Source: Dinoroseobacter sp049800775
GTDB taxonomy: Bacteria > Pseudomonadota > Alphaproteobacteria > Rhodobacterales > Rhodobacteraceae
Length of the DNA stretch: 64,000 nucleotides
NCBI RefSeq assembly: GCF_049800775.1
Contig: NZ_JBNAFR010000007.1
Span: 124,001-188,000, forward strand
Reading direction: 5' to 3'
Below the pieces are notes generated by a model. That model worked only from the letters and a program-made list of their open reading frames with translations. It did no database searches and had not been told where the DNA came from. Of this stretch, positions 26,320 to 34,738 are shown piece after piece (position 1 is the stretch's first letter; each line of letters begins with the position of its first letter). A program made the position numbers and the translations under genes.

Positions 26320-27086
26320 CGCTCAACGCATGTGCCGCGCTGGTGGAGCGGGGGGACCCGGACCGGTTTCTCGCCACCATGGCCGCGCCCGTGGCCGCGC
26401 GGGCGGTGTTGTTCCCGGTCTATGCCTTCAATCTCGAAGTGAGCCGCGCCCCTTGGGTGACCGAGGAGGCGATGATCGCCGAGATGCGCCTGCAATGGTG
26501 GCGCGACACGCTCGAAGAGATCGGGCAGGGGGCCGAGCCGCGCGCCCATGAGGTGGTCGCGCCGCTGAGCGACGTGCTGGATGCGGAGGCAACAGAGGTG
26601 CTGGATCGCTTGATCGTGGCCCGCCGCTGGGAGATCTATCGCGACCCGTTCGAGGATGACGCGGCCCTGAGCACCTATCTGGAGGACACGGGCGCGGGGC
26701 TGGTCTGGACCCTCGGGCGGCTGCTGGGCGCGGGGCCCGAGGCCGAAGCGCCCTTGCGCGCACAAGGCTGGGCGGCGGCGCTTGCGCGGTACCTGCAGGC
26801 GGTGCCGGAGCTTGAGGCGCGCAACCGCATCCCCCTCGTGGATGGGCGGAGCGCGGCCGTGGCCGATCTGGCGCGGGCGGGGCTGGCGCGTCTGGCAGAG
26901 GCGCGCAAGGCGCGCGGTTCCGTGCCCAAAGCGGCGCTGCCCGCGCTTCTGGCCGGATGGCAGGCTGAACCTGTCCTGCAACAGGCTGCAGCGCATCCCG
27001 AGGATGTGGCCGCAGGGGCCTTGGGCGGGTCGGAGTTCGGCAAGCGCGCGCGTCTGGCCTGGATCAGCAGCACGGGGCGCTGGTAG
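26316..27086 (+). CDS. squalene/phytoene synthase family protein
   Basis: A 256-residue all-helical protein of the squalene/phytoene synthase superfamily. It retains the pattern RAVLFPVYAFNLEVSRAPW, MRLQWWRDTLEEI and LEDTGAGLVWTLGRLLG. The canonical Asp-rich DxxxD diphosphate motifs are not evident, so it may be a non-catalytic relative like mitochondrial NDUFAF6 (complex I assembly) rather than a carotenoid enzyme. It overlaps cimA by 4 bp. Function is uncertain. Confidence 0.72.
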   Translation: MTLNACAALVERGDPDRFLATMAAPVAARAVLFPVYAFNLEVSRAPWVTEEAMIAEMRLQWWRDTLEEIGQGAEPRAHEVVAPLSDVLDAEATEVLDRLIVARRWEIYRDPFEDDAALSTYLEDTGAGLVWTLGRLLGAGPEAEAPLRAQGWAAALARYLQAVPELEARNRIPLVDGRSAAVADLARAGLARLAEARKARGSVPKAALPALLAGWQAEPVLQQAAAHPEDVAAGALGGSEFGKRARLAWISSTGRW

Positions 27087-27125
27087 GCCCATGGCCGGCG
27101 GCTGTCGCCCCCGGCCTGTTGTGCC

Positions 27126-28352
27126 TCAGATCGCCGGTTTCGGCTTCAGCACCAGCCAGATCAGCGCGCCGCCCGCCAGCGCCAGAAGGGGTGCCATGGC
27201 AAGGTTCACGGCGGTCCAGCCCGCGACCACATCGCCGCCCGAGCAGTTCATCAGCCCGCCCGAGGCCAGCGAGGCCATGGTCACGCAGCCAAAGACGATC
27301 GCGTCATTCAGGCCCTGGATCCGCCCGCGCTCTCCCGCGCTATGGGCCGAGGCGAGCATGGTGGTCGCCCCGATGAAGCCAAAGTTCCAGCCCACGCCCA
27401 ACAGCGCCAGCGCGACAAAGAAATTCCCCAGCGCCACGCCCGACAGCGCCACGGCCCCGCCCGCGCCAAGGATCAGAAGGCCCGTGGCCACGATTTTCTC
27501 GACGCCGAACCGGTTGATCAGATGGCCGGTGAAAAAGCTCGGCGCGAACATGGCGATCACGTGCAGGCTGACCACATCCGCCGCATTCCCGGTGGTAAAG
27601 CCGCAGCCCACCACCGCCAGCGGGGTCGAGGTCATCACGAGGTTCATCAGCGCATAGGCCACCATGGCACAGATGATCGCGGTCACGATCACCGGATCGC
27701 GCAGCATCTCGCGCCGGGTCCGTCCGCCCTCGGGGCCCTTCTTGGCCGAGGCGGGTTTCGGGATGTCGAGAAAGAAGAACAGCCCGATCCCGATCAGATT
27801 GATCGCCAGCGCCACCAGATAGGTGCCCAGAAACGGCACGACGAAGAGGTCGGTCGTCACCTTCACCAGCTGCGGCCCGATCAGGGCCGAGACCAGCCCG
27901 CCCGCCATCACATAGGAGATCGCCTTGGGCCGGAACCCCTCGCTCGCGGTATCCGCGGCCGCGAAGCGGTAGAAGCCCTGCGCGCTCATATAGCTGCCCG
28001 TCAGGAACGACCCGAGCAGGAAGATCCAGAAATTACCCGTGGCCAGGCCCATTGCGCCGATGATGCTGCCGAGCGCGCCGCCAAGGGCGCCGATGACGAA
28101 GCCAGTCCGACGTCCGAAGCGCTGCATCACCGCGGACAGCCAGGGCGCCGTGGCCATGGAGCCGAACACGATCAGCGAGATCGGCAGGGTCGCGAGGCAG
28201 GGATGCGGGGTCAGCATCTGACCGGCCAGCCCGCCGATGACGAAGATCATCGTGATCTGGCTGCCGAGAAAGGCCTGGGCCGCCACAAGGACCGCCACAT
28301 TGCGCTTGGCGCGGGCGTCATCCATCGGGGCGGTCTCGGTCAGCATGGTCAT
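27126..28352 (-). CDS. MFS transporter
   Basis: A 408-residue permease with about 12 hydrophobic segments and the loop 2-3 motif QRFGRRTGFVIGALGG. The central loop is basic (KPASAKKGPEGGRTRREM). The substrate is not predictable. ATG 28352 or the ATG three codons later could start it. It is convergent with the cysS–cimA unit and lies downstream of cobB on the same strand, so a metabolite of that pathway is possible but unproven. Confidence 0.8.
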   Translation of the reverse strand: MTMLTETAPMDDARAKRNVAVLVAAQAFLGSQITMIFVIGGLAGQMLTPHPCLATLPISLIVFGSMATAPWLSAVMQRFGRRTGFVIGALGGALGSIIGAMGLATGNFWIFLLGSFLTGSYMSAQGFYRFAAADTASEGFRPKAISYVMAGGLVSALIGPQLVKVTTDLFVVPFLGTYLVALAINLIGIGLFFFLDIPKPASAKKGPEGGRTRREMLRDPVIVTAIICAMVAYALMNLVMTSTPLAVVGCGFTTGNAADVVSLHVIAMFAPSFFTGHLINRFGVEKIVATGLLILGAGGAVALSGVALGNFFVALALLGVGWNFGFIGATTMLASAHSAGERGRIQGLNDAIVFGCVTMASLASGGLMNCSGGDVVAGWTAVNLAMAPLLALAGGALIWLVLKPKPAI

Positions 28353-28423
28353 GGGGCAGTGCTATCGGGTTGGGCGGGGCGGGGGAAGCGGCCTTTCGGT
28401 CGCGCTCTGGCTCCGGGGCGTGG

Positions 28424-29725
28424 TCATGCCGGGGCGATAAGATGGGCGAAGCTGCCCGCGACCGAGCCCGCCCGCAAGCCCATCGCAGGCAGATCCGCGC
28501 CCGCCGCATCGCGCGCGGTAAAGAGCGGATCGCCCTCGGCCCGGAGGGTGCTGGCATAGTGGAATTCATGGCCCGTGAGCGGCCCCGCGAACCTGGCACC
28601 AAGCGGGGCAAGCTGCCGGTAGCCCAGATGCAGCTTGCGCGCCGCGAAAGAGGTCTCCAACCGCAGCAGCCCTGCCATGGCATGGCGCGTGCCATCCGCA
28701 TCCACAAGCCCATCGCCCAGAACCATGTAGCCACCGCATTCCCCATAGATCCGCGTCCCGGCCTTTGCCGCGGCGCGCAGGCTGTCGAGAAAACGCGCGG
28801 CAGCGGCAAGGCGACCGCCATGAAGCTCCGGATAGCCGCCGGGCAAAAAGACCGCGTCGACCCCCTCCAGGATCGGCGCGTCGTCCAGCGGTGAGAAAAC
28901 GCTCAGCTCGGCCCCGGCATCGCGCCAGGCGGCCAGCAGATGCGGATAGGCAAAGGCAAAGGCCGCGTCCCGCGCGACGGCGATCCGTTGACCCAAGGGC
29001 GGGATATGCGGGGCCCGGCTCGGGGCGCGCAGGGGCAGAGGCTCGGCCAGCGCGATCAACGCGTCGAGATCCACGGCCTCTGCGGCAAGTGTGCCGGCAC
29101 GGTCGAGAAAGGCGCGCAGATCGTGACGCTCTTCAGCCTGAACCAGTCCGAGATGGCGCGACGGGGTCCCGAGGGCCGTGTCCCGATGCACTGCGCCGAG
29201 CACGGGGATCCCGAGCGGCGCGAGTGCGGCGCGCAGCAGCGTCTCATGGCGGGGCGAGCCGACCTTGTTGAGGATCACGCCCGCGATGCGCACCTGCGGG
29301 TCGTGCCCGGCAAAGCCCGCGACCAGCGGCGCGATGGAGTGCGCCATGCGCGCGGCATCCACCACCAGCACCACGGGCAGGCTCAACTGTCGCGCGAGAT
29401 CCGCGCAGGATCCGCGCCCCGCGCCACTGCCATCGGCGGCCCCGTCAAAGAGACCCATCGCCCCTTCGATGATCAGGGTGCCGGGACCGGCGGCAAGATC
29501 GCGGATCATCCCCGGCGCCATGGCCCAGGCGTCGAGATTGACACAAGGTCGGCCCGTGGCGGCGGCATGAAACTGCGGATCGATGTAATCGGGGCCGGAT
29601 TTCGCCCCGCGCACGGCCATGCCCCGCGCGGTGAGAGCCGCGAGAAGACCCAGTGTGACCGTGGTCTTGCCCGCGCCCGAGCCCGGAGCCGCGAGGATCA
29701 GCCCGCGCCCCGGATCTGCGCTCAT
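28424..29725 (-). CDS. cobB: cobyrinate a,c-diamide synthase
   Basis: A 433-residue amidotransferase of the CobB/CbiA family, which amidates the a and c side chains of the corrin ring using ATP and glutamine. The N-terminal ATP-binding domain starts LILAAPGSGAGKTTVTLGLL, with AKSGPDYIDPQFH and EGAMGLFDG. The C-terminal class I glutaminase-like domain shows FLPGGYPELHGG and the nucleophile region IYGECGGYMVLG. The start ATG 29725 overlaps cobA by 4 bp. The route (aerobic versus anaerobic) cannot be fixed from this gene alone. Confidence 0.93.
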   Translation of the reverse strand: MSADPGRGLILAAPGSGAGKTTVTLGLLAALTARGMAVRGAKSGPDYIDPQFHAAATGRPCVNLDAWAMAPGMIRDLAAGPGTLIIEGAMGLFDGAADGSGAGRGSCADLARQLSLPVVLVVDAARMAHSIAPLVAGFAGHDPQVRIAGVILNKVGSPRHETLLRAALAPLGIPVLGAVHRDTALGTPSRHLGLVQAEERHDLRAFLDRAGTLAAEAVDLDALIALAEPLPLRAPSRAPHIPPLGQRIAVARDAAFAFAYPHLLAAWRDAGAELSVFSPLDDAPILEGVDAVFLPGGYPELHGGRLAAAARFLDSLRAAAKAGTRIYGECGGYMVLGDGLVDADGTRHAMAGLLRLETSFAARKLHLGYRQLAPLGARFAGPLTGHEFHYASTLRAEGDPLFTARDAAGADLPAMGLRAGSVAGSFAHLIAPA

Positions 29726-30567
29726 CCGGCTTCGGCCGGGCGTCCCCGGCCCAGCGGGTCGAGATCCCGTGCGACGGCTCCGGCGGCCATGGCCTGCCAA
29801 TCGAGCACCTGCCGCATCAGCACCGCGCGCCCGACACAGATGATCGCCGGGGGCGTCAGACCGCTTTCGGCGATATCCTCGGCCACGCGGCCCAGTGTCG
29901 TCTCGAGCACCTGCTGATGCTCTGTCGCCGCCGATGTCACCACGGCCACGGGTTCTTCAACCGCGCGCCCGCCCGCGATCAGTGCCGCCGAGATCCGCGC
30001 GATATGCTTCATGCCCATGTAAATAACAATGACCTGACTGCCCCGGGCGATCCCTTCCCAGTCGAGGGTCGAAGGGGTCGCGCCGCTCTGGTCATGGCCG
30101 GTCACGAAGGTCACGGATTGGTTCACGTCGCGATGGGTCACGGGCACGCCCGCATAGGCCAGCCCGCCGATCCCGGCGGAGATGCCGGGGATGATCCGGA
30201 TCGGGATGCCGTGCTGCACAAGGCTCTGGGCCTCTTCGCCGCCGCGTCCGAACACGAAAGGGTCGCCGCCCTTGAGGCGCAGCACCCGCCGCCCTTCGCG
30301 CGCCAGCGACACCAGCCGCAGCGAGATGTCCCGCTGCTTGGCCGAGGGTTTGCCCCCGCGCTTGCCCGCATAGATCTTTTCGGCCTGCGGATTGGCCCAG
30401 CTCAGGACGCGATCATCCACCAGCGCGTCATAGACGATCACATCCGCCTGGCGCAGGGCATTGACCGCATGCAGGGTCAAAAGCCCCGGATCGCCGGGGC
30501 CAGCACCGCAGAGCCAGACCCAGCCGGGCTCCATTGCGGGAAGATCGTGGAAAAGAGAGTCGCTCAT
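29722..30567 (-). CDS. cobA: uroporphyrinogen-III C-methyltransferase
   Basis: A 281-residue SUMT that methylates uroporphyrinogen III at C2 and C7 to precorrin-2, the branch to cobalamin and siroheme. Motifs are VWLCGAGPGDPGLLTL (SAM-binding P-loop), VLRLKGGDPFVFGRGGEEA and VPVTHRDVNQSVTFVTGH. ATG 30567 is chosen; the frame is open much further upstream but lacks family sequence. A second SUMT domain occurs in cysG at 49901-51289. This copy goes with cobB, so it probably serves B12. Confidence 0.93.
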   Translation of the reverse strand: MSDSLFHDLPAMEPGWVWLCGAGPGDPGLLTLHAVNALRQADVIVYDALVDDRVLSWANPQAEKIYAGKRGGKPSAKQRDISLRLVSLAREGRRVLRLKGGDPFVFGRGGEEAQSLVQHGIPIRIIPGISAGIGGLAYAGVPVTHRDVNQSVTFVTGHDQSGATPSTLDWEGIARGSQVIVIYMGMKHIARISAALIAGGRAVEEPVAVVTSAATEHQQVLETTLGRVAEDIAESGLTPPAIICVGRAVLMRQVLDWQAMAAGAVARDLDPLGRGRPAEAG

Positions 30568-30629
30568 GGCGCTGTTATGGCAGGGCAATTCCAAACCGCA
30601 AAGAGGCCAAGCGACGCAACAGAGCCTGT

Positions 30630-30657
30630 TTGCGCAGCCCGGCGGGGGGCGTATAGT
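30630..30657 (+). promoter_or_regulatory. predicted promoter of cbiD, probably leaderless
   Basis: TTGCGC, 16-bp spacer, TATAGT. The -10 box ends 7 bp before the ATG at 30665, so transcription would start at or next to the start codon. No Shine-Dalgarno sequence precedes the ATG. Predicted by eye. Confidence 0.45.
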
Positions 30658-30664
30658 CGCGCCG

Positions 30665-31714
30665 ATGACACGCATGCCCGATCCTGAGCAGACACTGCGC
30701 CGTGGCTGGACGACCGGGGCCTGCGCCACGGCCGCCACCAAGGCGGCGCTTGTGGCGCTGTGGGATAGGGCGTTTCCGGACGAGGTTCAGATCACGCTGC
30801 CCAAGGGCGAGCAGCCGGTCTTTCCGCTCGCCCATCGGGCGCGGGGCGCGGATTGGGCCGAGGTCGGGATCACCAAAGATGCGGGCGATGATCCGGATGT
30901 CACCCATGGGGCGCTGGTAATCGCGCGGGTGCGGGCCTCTGCCGGCGGTGTGCGCTTCGCTGCCGGAGAGGGGGTCGGTCATGTGACCAAGGCCGGGCTG
31001 CCCATCGCGGTAGGCGAGCCTGCGATCAACCCTGTGCCGCGATCCATGATGACCGAGGTCGTCACCGCGCTGGCGGCGGAACGGTCCCGCGCCCCGGATG
31101 TCGAGATCACGATTTCGATCCCCGGCGGTGCAGAGCTGGCCGCCAAGACCTGGAACCCGCGCCTGGGGATTCAGGGCGGGCTGTCGATCCTCGGGACGAC
31201 CGGCGTGGTGCGCCCCTTCTCCTGCGCGGCCTGGATCGCCTCGATCCATCGCGGGATCGATGTGGCGCGGGCCGAGGGGCTCGGCCATGTGGCGGGAACA
31301 ACGGGGGCCACGTCGGAGGCGACGGTGCAGACGCTCCATTCCCTGCCAGATCACGCGATGCTCGACATGGGGGATTTTGTCGGCGGGATGACGAAATACC
31401 TGCGCAAGCACCCGGTCCCGCGCCTCACGGTCGGGGGCGGCATCGGCAAGATGAGCAAGCTGGCCCAAGGCGCGGTCGATCTGCATTCCAAGCGCTCGCA
31501 GGTGGATCTCGGCGCGCTGGCCGCAGCGATGGGTGATCCGCGCCTTGCGGGGTGCAACACGGCGCTCGAAGCGCTGGAGATCGCCGGGGCGCCCCTGGCC
31601 GCCCATGTGGCCGAGACGGCCCGGGCGCGGCTGTGTCAGATGGTCGGGCCCGAGATCGCGGTGGATACGGTGGTGATTGACCGCAAGGGCCAGATCTGGG
31701 GCCGGGCGGAATGA
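30665..31714 (+). CDS. cbiD: cobalt-precorrin-5B (C1)-methyltransferase
   Basis: A 349-residue CbiD-type corrin C1 methylase. The N-terminal signature LRRGWTTGACATAATKAAL is diagnostic, and GAVDLHSKRSQVDL and NPRLGIQGGLSILGTTGVV are also typical. CbiD belongs to the anaerobic pathway, but some Rhodobacteraceae use CbiD-like proteins in otherwise aerobic-type pathways. The gene is divergent from cobA and overlaps cobK by 4 bp. An internal ATG at 30674 is a second candidate start. Confidence 0.93.
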   Translation: MTRMPDPEQTLRRGWTTGACATAATKAALVALWDRAFPDEVQITLPKGEQPVFPLAHRARGADWAEVGITKDAGDDPDVTHGALVIARVRASAGGVRFAAGEGVGHVTKAGLPIAVGEPAINPVPRSMMTEVVTALAAERSRAPDVEITISIPGGAELAAKTWNPRLGIQGGLSILGTTGVVRPFSCAAWIASIHRGIDVARAEGLGHVAGTTGATSEATVQTLHSLPDHAMLDMGDFVGGMTKYLRKHPVPRLTVGGGIGKMSKLAQGAVDLHSKRSQVDLGALAAAMGDPRLAGCNTALEALEIAGAPLAAHVAETARARLCQMVGPEIAVDTVVIDRKGQIWGRAE

Positions 31715-32457
31715 CGCGGCTCTTGCTTCTGGGAGGCACGAGCGAGGCGCGCGATCTGGCGCGCCAGCTGGCGGGGCAGGTGGATCTGACGCTGTCGCTG
31801 GCCGGGCGCACCCGCGCGCCGGAGCTTGACGGGGTGCGCACACGGATCGGCGGGTTTGGCGGGGCCGAAGGCTTCGCGCGCCATCTGGCCGAGACCGGGA
31901 CGGACGCGGTGCTCGACGCCACCCATCCCTTCGCGGCCGAGATGTCGCGGCGCAGTGCGGCGGTCGCGACCCGCGCGGGTCTGCCCTATCTTATGCTGCG
32001 GCGCCCGGGCTGGCAGCCTGACCCGGAGGATGACTGGATCCGTGTGCCGGACACCGCCGCGGCGGCGCGGGTCCCGGGGCGGGCAGATCGCGTGTTTCTT
32101 GCCACCGGGCGGCAGACCCTGCCGGAGTTCGCGCGGATGCGCGCGGCCCGGTGCTGGTGTCGGCAGATCGACCCGCCCGAGGGCGCGTTTCCCTTCCCCA
32201 AGGGCGAGTTCCTTGTGGGTCGTCCGCCCTTCCCCGAGACCGAGGAGATCGCTCTGTTCGAGCGGTTGGGCGTGACGCTTCTGGTGGTCAAGGATGCGGG
32301 CGGTGCGGCCAGTCGCAGCAAACTCGACGCCGCGCGCGCGCTGGGGATCCGGGTCGTCATGATCGACCGGCCCGACCTGTCGGACCTGCCGCAGGTGAGC
32401 ACGGTGGCGCAGGCACTGACTTGGGTAGAGGAGTTGCCATGTCCGTCGGACGCCTGA
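31711..32457 (+). CDS. cobK: precorrin-6A reductase
   Basis: A 248-residue CobK/CbiJ family protein that reduces the precorrin-6A macrocycle with NADPH. The start MTRLLLLGGTSEARDLARQL is typical. The segments AVLDATHPFAAEMSRRSA, FLATGRQTLPEF and LLVVKDAGGAASRSKLDAA are characteristic of the family. It overlaps cbiD by 4 bp, and its last 19 bp overlap the next gene, so three genes are tightly packed. Confidence 0.92.
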   Translation: MTRLLLLGGTSEARDLARQLAGQVDLTLSLAGRTRAPELDGVRTRIGGFGGAEGFARHLAETGTDAVLDATHPFAAEMSRRSAAVATRAGLPYLMLRRPGWQPDPEDDWIRVPDTAAAARVPGRADRVFLATGRQTLPEFARMRAARCWCRQIDPPEGAFPFPKGEFLVGRPPFPETEEIALFERLGVTLLVVKDAGGAASRSKLDAARALGIRVVMIDRPDLSDLPQVSTVAQALTWVEELPCPSDA

Positions 32458-33071
32458 TCGAAACCCCCGATTGCGTCGCCGAGGGCTGCGCCTATCTGGT
32501 GGACATCGAACCGCGCTTTGCCACCGCCTTTGACGCGACCGGGCCCTTGCCCCTGCGGCGGCGGCCGGACGGGTTCGCGGCGCTTTTGTCGGCCATCGTC
32601 AGCCAGCAGGTCTCGGTCGCGGCGGCCAATGCGATCTGGTCCCGGCTCAAGGCCGCAAAGCTCACGGGGCCCCGCAAGGTCCTCTGGGCGACGGAGGAGG
32701 AGTTGCGCGCCTGCGGTCTCTCGCGCCAGAAGGTCCGCTATGCCAAGGCTCTGGCCGAAGCCAGGATCAGGTTTGCCGATCTGCGCGACGCCCCCGATGA
32801 CGAGGTCGTTGCGACGCTGGTCGAGGTGCCTGGGATCGGGCGCTGGACCGCCGAGATCTACGCCATGTTCTCGCTGGGCCGGGCGGATGTCTTTGCGCCC
32901 GCCGATCTCGCCTTGCAGGAATCGGCCCGGGTGCTCTTTGATCTGCCCGAGCGGCCCAGTGAAAAGGCCCTGCGGGAGATGGCCGCGGCCTGGTCGCCAT
33001 GGCGAGCGGTTGCGGCGCGCGGGCTCTGGGCCTACTACCATGTGGCCAAGAACCGGGAGGGCATACGATGA
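32439..33071 (+). CDS. DNA-3-methyladenine glycosylase II-like (HhH-GPD)
   Basis: A 210-residue base-excision enzyme of the AlkA/HhH-GPD superfamily. The helix-hairpin-helix is LVEVPGIGRWTAEIYAM. The catalytic Asp lies about 20 residues on (DVFAPADLALQ), and ALLSAIVSQQVSVAAANAIW is the typical N-terminal helix. It removes alkylated bases from DNA. The start ATG 32439 has AGAGGAG upstream and overlaps cobK by 19 bp. The neighbours suggest co-transcription rather than a shared pathway. Confidence 0.88.
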   Translation: MSVGRLIETPDCVAEGCAYLVDIEPRFATAFDATGPLPLRRRPDGFAALLSAIVSQQVSVAAANAIWSRLKAAKLTGPRKVLWATEEELRACGLSRQKVRYAKALAEARIRFADLRDAPDDEVVATLVEVPGIGRWTAEIYAMFSLGRADVFAPADLALQESARVLFDLPERPSEKALREMAAAWSPWRAVAARGLWAYYHVAKNREGIR

Positions 33072-33739
33072 CGCGTATTCTGGACATGGGCCGCAAGGGC
33101 CCCGCACAAGGCACCGCCAAGCGGGTGGTTGTGCTGCTCCATGGCTATGGCGCTGATGGCAATGACCTTCTTGGGCTCGCCGATCCGCTCTCGCCGCATA
33201 TGCCCGACACGGCTTTCATCGCGCCCAACGCGCCGGAGGTCTGCGTCAACAACCCCATGGGGTTCCAGTGGTTTCCGATCCCTTGGCTCGACGGCTCTTC
33301 CGAAGAAGAAGCCGCGACGAGCATGGAGCGTGCGGTTGAAGACCTGAACGCGTTTCTCGATTCCGTGCTTGAAGGCGAGGGTGTAACCTCCGATAATCTC
33401 ATGCTTTTGGGGTTTTCGCAGGGCACGATGATGAGCCTCCATGTGGCGCCGCGCCGCGAGACCGCATTCGCCGGGGTCGTCGGCTTTTCCGGGCGTCTGC
33501 TCGGGCCAGAGCGGCTCGAGGACGAGATGAAGGTCAAGATGCCGATCCTGTTGATCCACGGGGATCAGGACGAGATGGTACCGCCCGCCTCCCTGCCGGA
33601 GGCGGCCAATGCGCTGAACTCTGCCGGGTTCGAGGTCTATGCCCATATCTCCAAGGGGACGGGCCACGGGATCGCGCAGGATGGTCTGTCGGTGGCGCTG
33701 GCCTTCATGCGCGACAAGCTCGGGCTGGAGGACGGCTGA
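33068..33739 (+). CDS. alpha/beta hydrolase, phospholipase/carboxylesterase family
   Basis: A 223-residue serine hydrolase of the abhydrolase_2 family (YpfH/carboxylesterase type). The oxyanion-hole region VVVLLHGYGADGNDL is near residue 20. The nucleophile Ser117 is in LLGFSQGTM, the Asp in LIHGDQDEMVP, and the His in KGTGHGIAQDG. It overlaps the glycosylase stop by 4 bp. The substrate (short esters, or lysophospholipids) is undetermined. Confidence 0.88.
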   Translation: MTRILDMGRKGPAQGTAKRVVVLLHGYGADGNDLLGLADPLSPHMPDTAFIAPNAPEVCVNNPMGFQWFPIPWLDGSSEEEAATSMERAVEDLNAFLDSVLEGEGVTSDNLMLLGFSQGTMMSLHVAPRRETAFAGVVGFSGRLLGPERLEDEMKVKMPILLIHGDQDEMVPPASLPEAANALNSAGFEVYAHISKGTGHGIAQDGLSVALAFMRDKLGLEDG

Positions 33740-33850
33740 GGCCGGTTTTCGCGCCCGTTCCCGCCGCGCCATCCCTGCCCATCGCCCGCCGTCACGCGCG
33801 CGTCACACTCTGCCCGTAGCTCTGGCAGGCAAGTACCGTATTTGCGGGGC

Positions 33851-33878
33851 TTGTCAGGTGGCGAACGCCATATATAGT
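33851..33878 (+). promoter_or_regulatory. predicted promoter of the HNH gene
   Basis: TTGTCA, 16-bp spacer, TATAGT, ending 72 bp before the ATG at 33951. This is close to the sigma-70 consensus at both hexamers, unusual in this high-GC sequence. Seen by eye only. Confidence 0.5.
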
Positions 33879-33950
33879 GACAGCAAGCGAACGGGGCGGG
33901 GTGTCCCGCCTTGGTCCAAACCTGGATAGACGAGGCGGAGACGGAGTCCC

Positions 33951-34547
33951 ATGAGTGAGCCGATCGAGCGTGAGTTCCGAACGAGTTTTGTCCGAGATCC
34001 CCAGAGCCTGCGCCACAACCCGGCCCTTGTACTGAACGCCGATTACCGGCCGCTGTCCTACTACCCGCTGTCGCTCTGGACCTGGCAGGAGGCGGTAAAG
34101 GCGGCCTTCCTCGACCGGGTGACGATCCTTGCGGAGTATGACGATGTGGTCCGCAGCCCCACCACCGAGATACGGGTCCCCTCGGTTGTCGTCCTCAAAG
34201 ACTATGTGAAACCTCAAAAGCGCGTGGCCTTCACGCGCTTTAATTTGTTTTTGCGGGACCAGTTCTGCTGTCAGTATTGCGGGGCCAAGGGGGATCTGAC
34301 CTTTGACCACGTGGTGCCGCGCGCCAGTGGCGGCGTGACCAGCTGGGAGAACGTGGTGGCGGCCTGTTCGAAGTGCAACCTGAAGAAGGGGTCGAAATCG
34401 CTGCGCGCCTCGGGCATGTCCCTGCGCCAGACCCCGCGCCAGCCCGCCGCCGAGCAGCTCCGGAATATGGGCCGGAAATTCCCGCCCAACTACCTCCATG
34501 AGAGCTGGATGGACTTCCTGTACTGGGATGCCGAGCTGGAAGCCTGA
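33951..34547 (+). CDS. HNH endonuclease family protein
   Basis: A 198-residue protein with an HNH fold in its C-terminal half. Zinc Cys pairs lie in FCCQYCGAKGDL and ACSKCNLKKGSK. The catalytic His is in LTFDHVVPRASGG and the Asn in SWENVVAACSKCN. The N-terminus PALVLNADYRPLSYYPLS is shared by a widespread chromosomal HNH subfamily of unknown physiological role. It stands alone with its own promoter, so it is not part of a visible restriction or phage module. Confidence 0.9.
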   Translation: MSEPIEREFRTSFVRDPQSLRHNPALVLNADYRPLSYYPLSLWTWQEAVKAAFLDRVTILAEYDDVVRSPTTEIRVPSVVVLKDYVKPQKRVAFTRFNLFLRDQFCCQYCGAKGDLTFDHVVPRASGGVTSWENVVAACSKCNLKKGSKSLRASGMSLRQTPRQPAAEQLRNMGRKFPPNYLHESWMDFLYWDAELEA

Positions 34548-34738
34548 GAAGGCGTTCGGCCCTGTCTGACGTTACGTACCGTCATCGGCGGATTCCCCGT
34601 TGATTTCACGCCCCGCGCTGGCCTAAGCACGCGCAGTGCGGGGCCGTGGCCACGCGGGTGTTTTCCTGTTTCCTGACGTTTGAACCGGCGTTCTCATGCG
34701 AGGGCGCAAGTCTGCTTTGCCGATGATTGGGGCCTGCC

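Noticed and set aside
30568..30664. Cobalamin riboswitch between cobA and cbiD
   Set aside because: The region is only 97 bp and lacks the conserved B12-box string; a simple promoter explains it better.
33951..34547. HNH gene as part of a restriction or anti-phage system
   Set aside because: No methyltransferase, helicase or other defence gene is adjacent, and the N-terminus matches a common chromosomal HNH subfamily.
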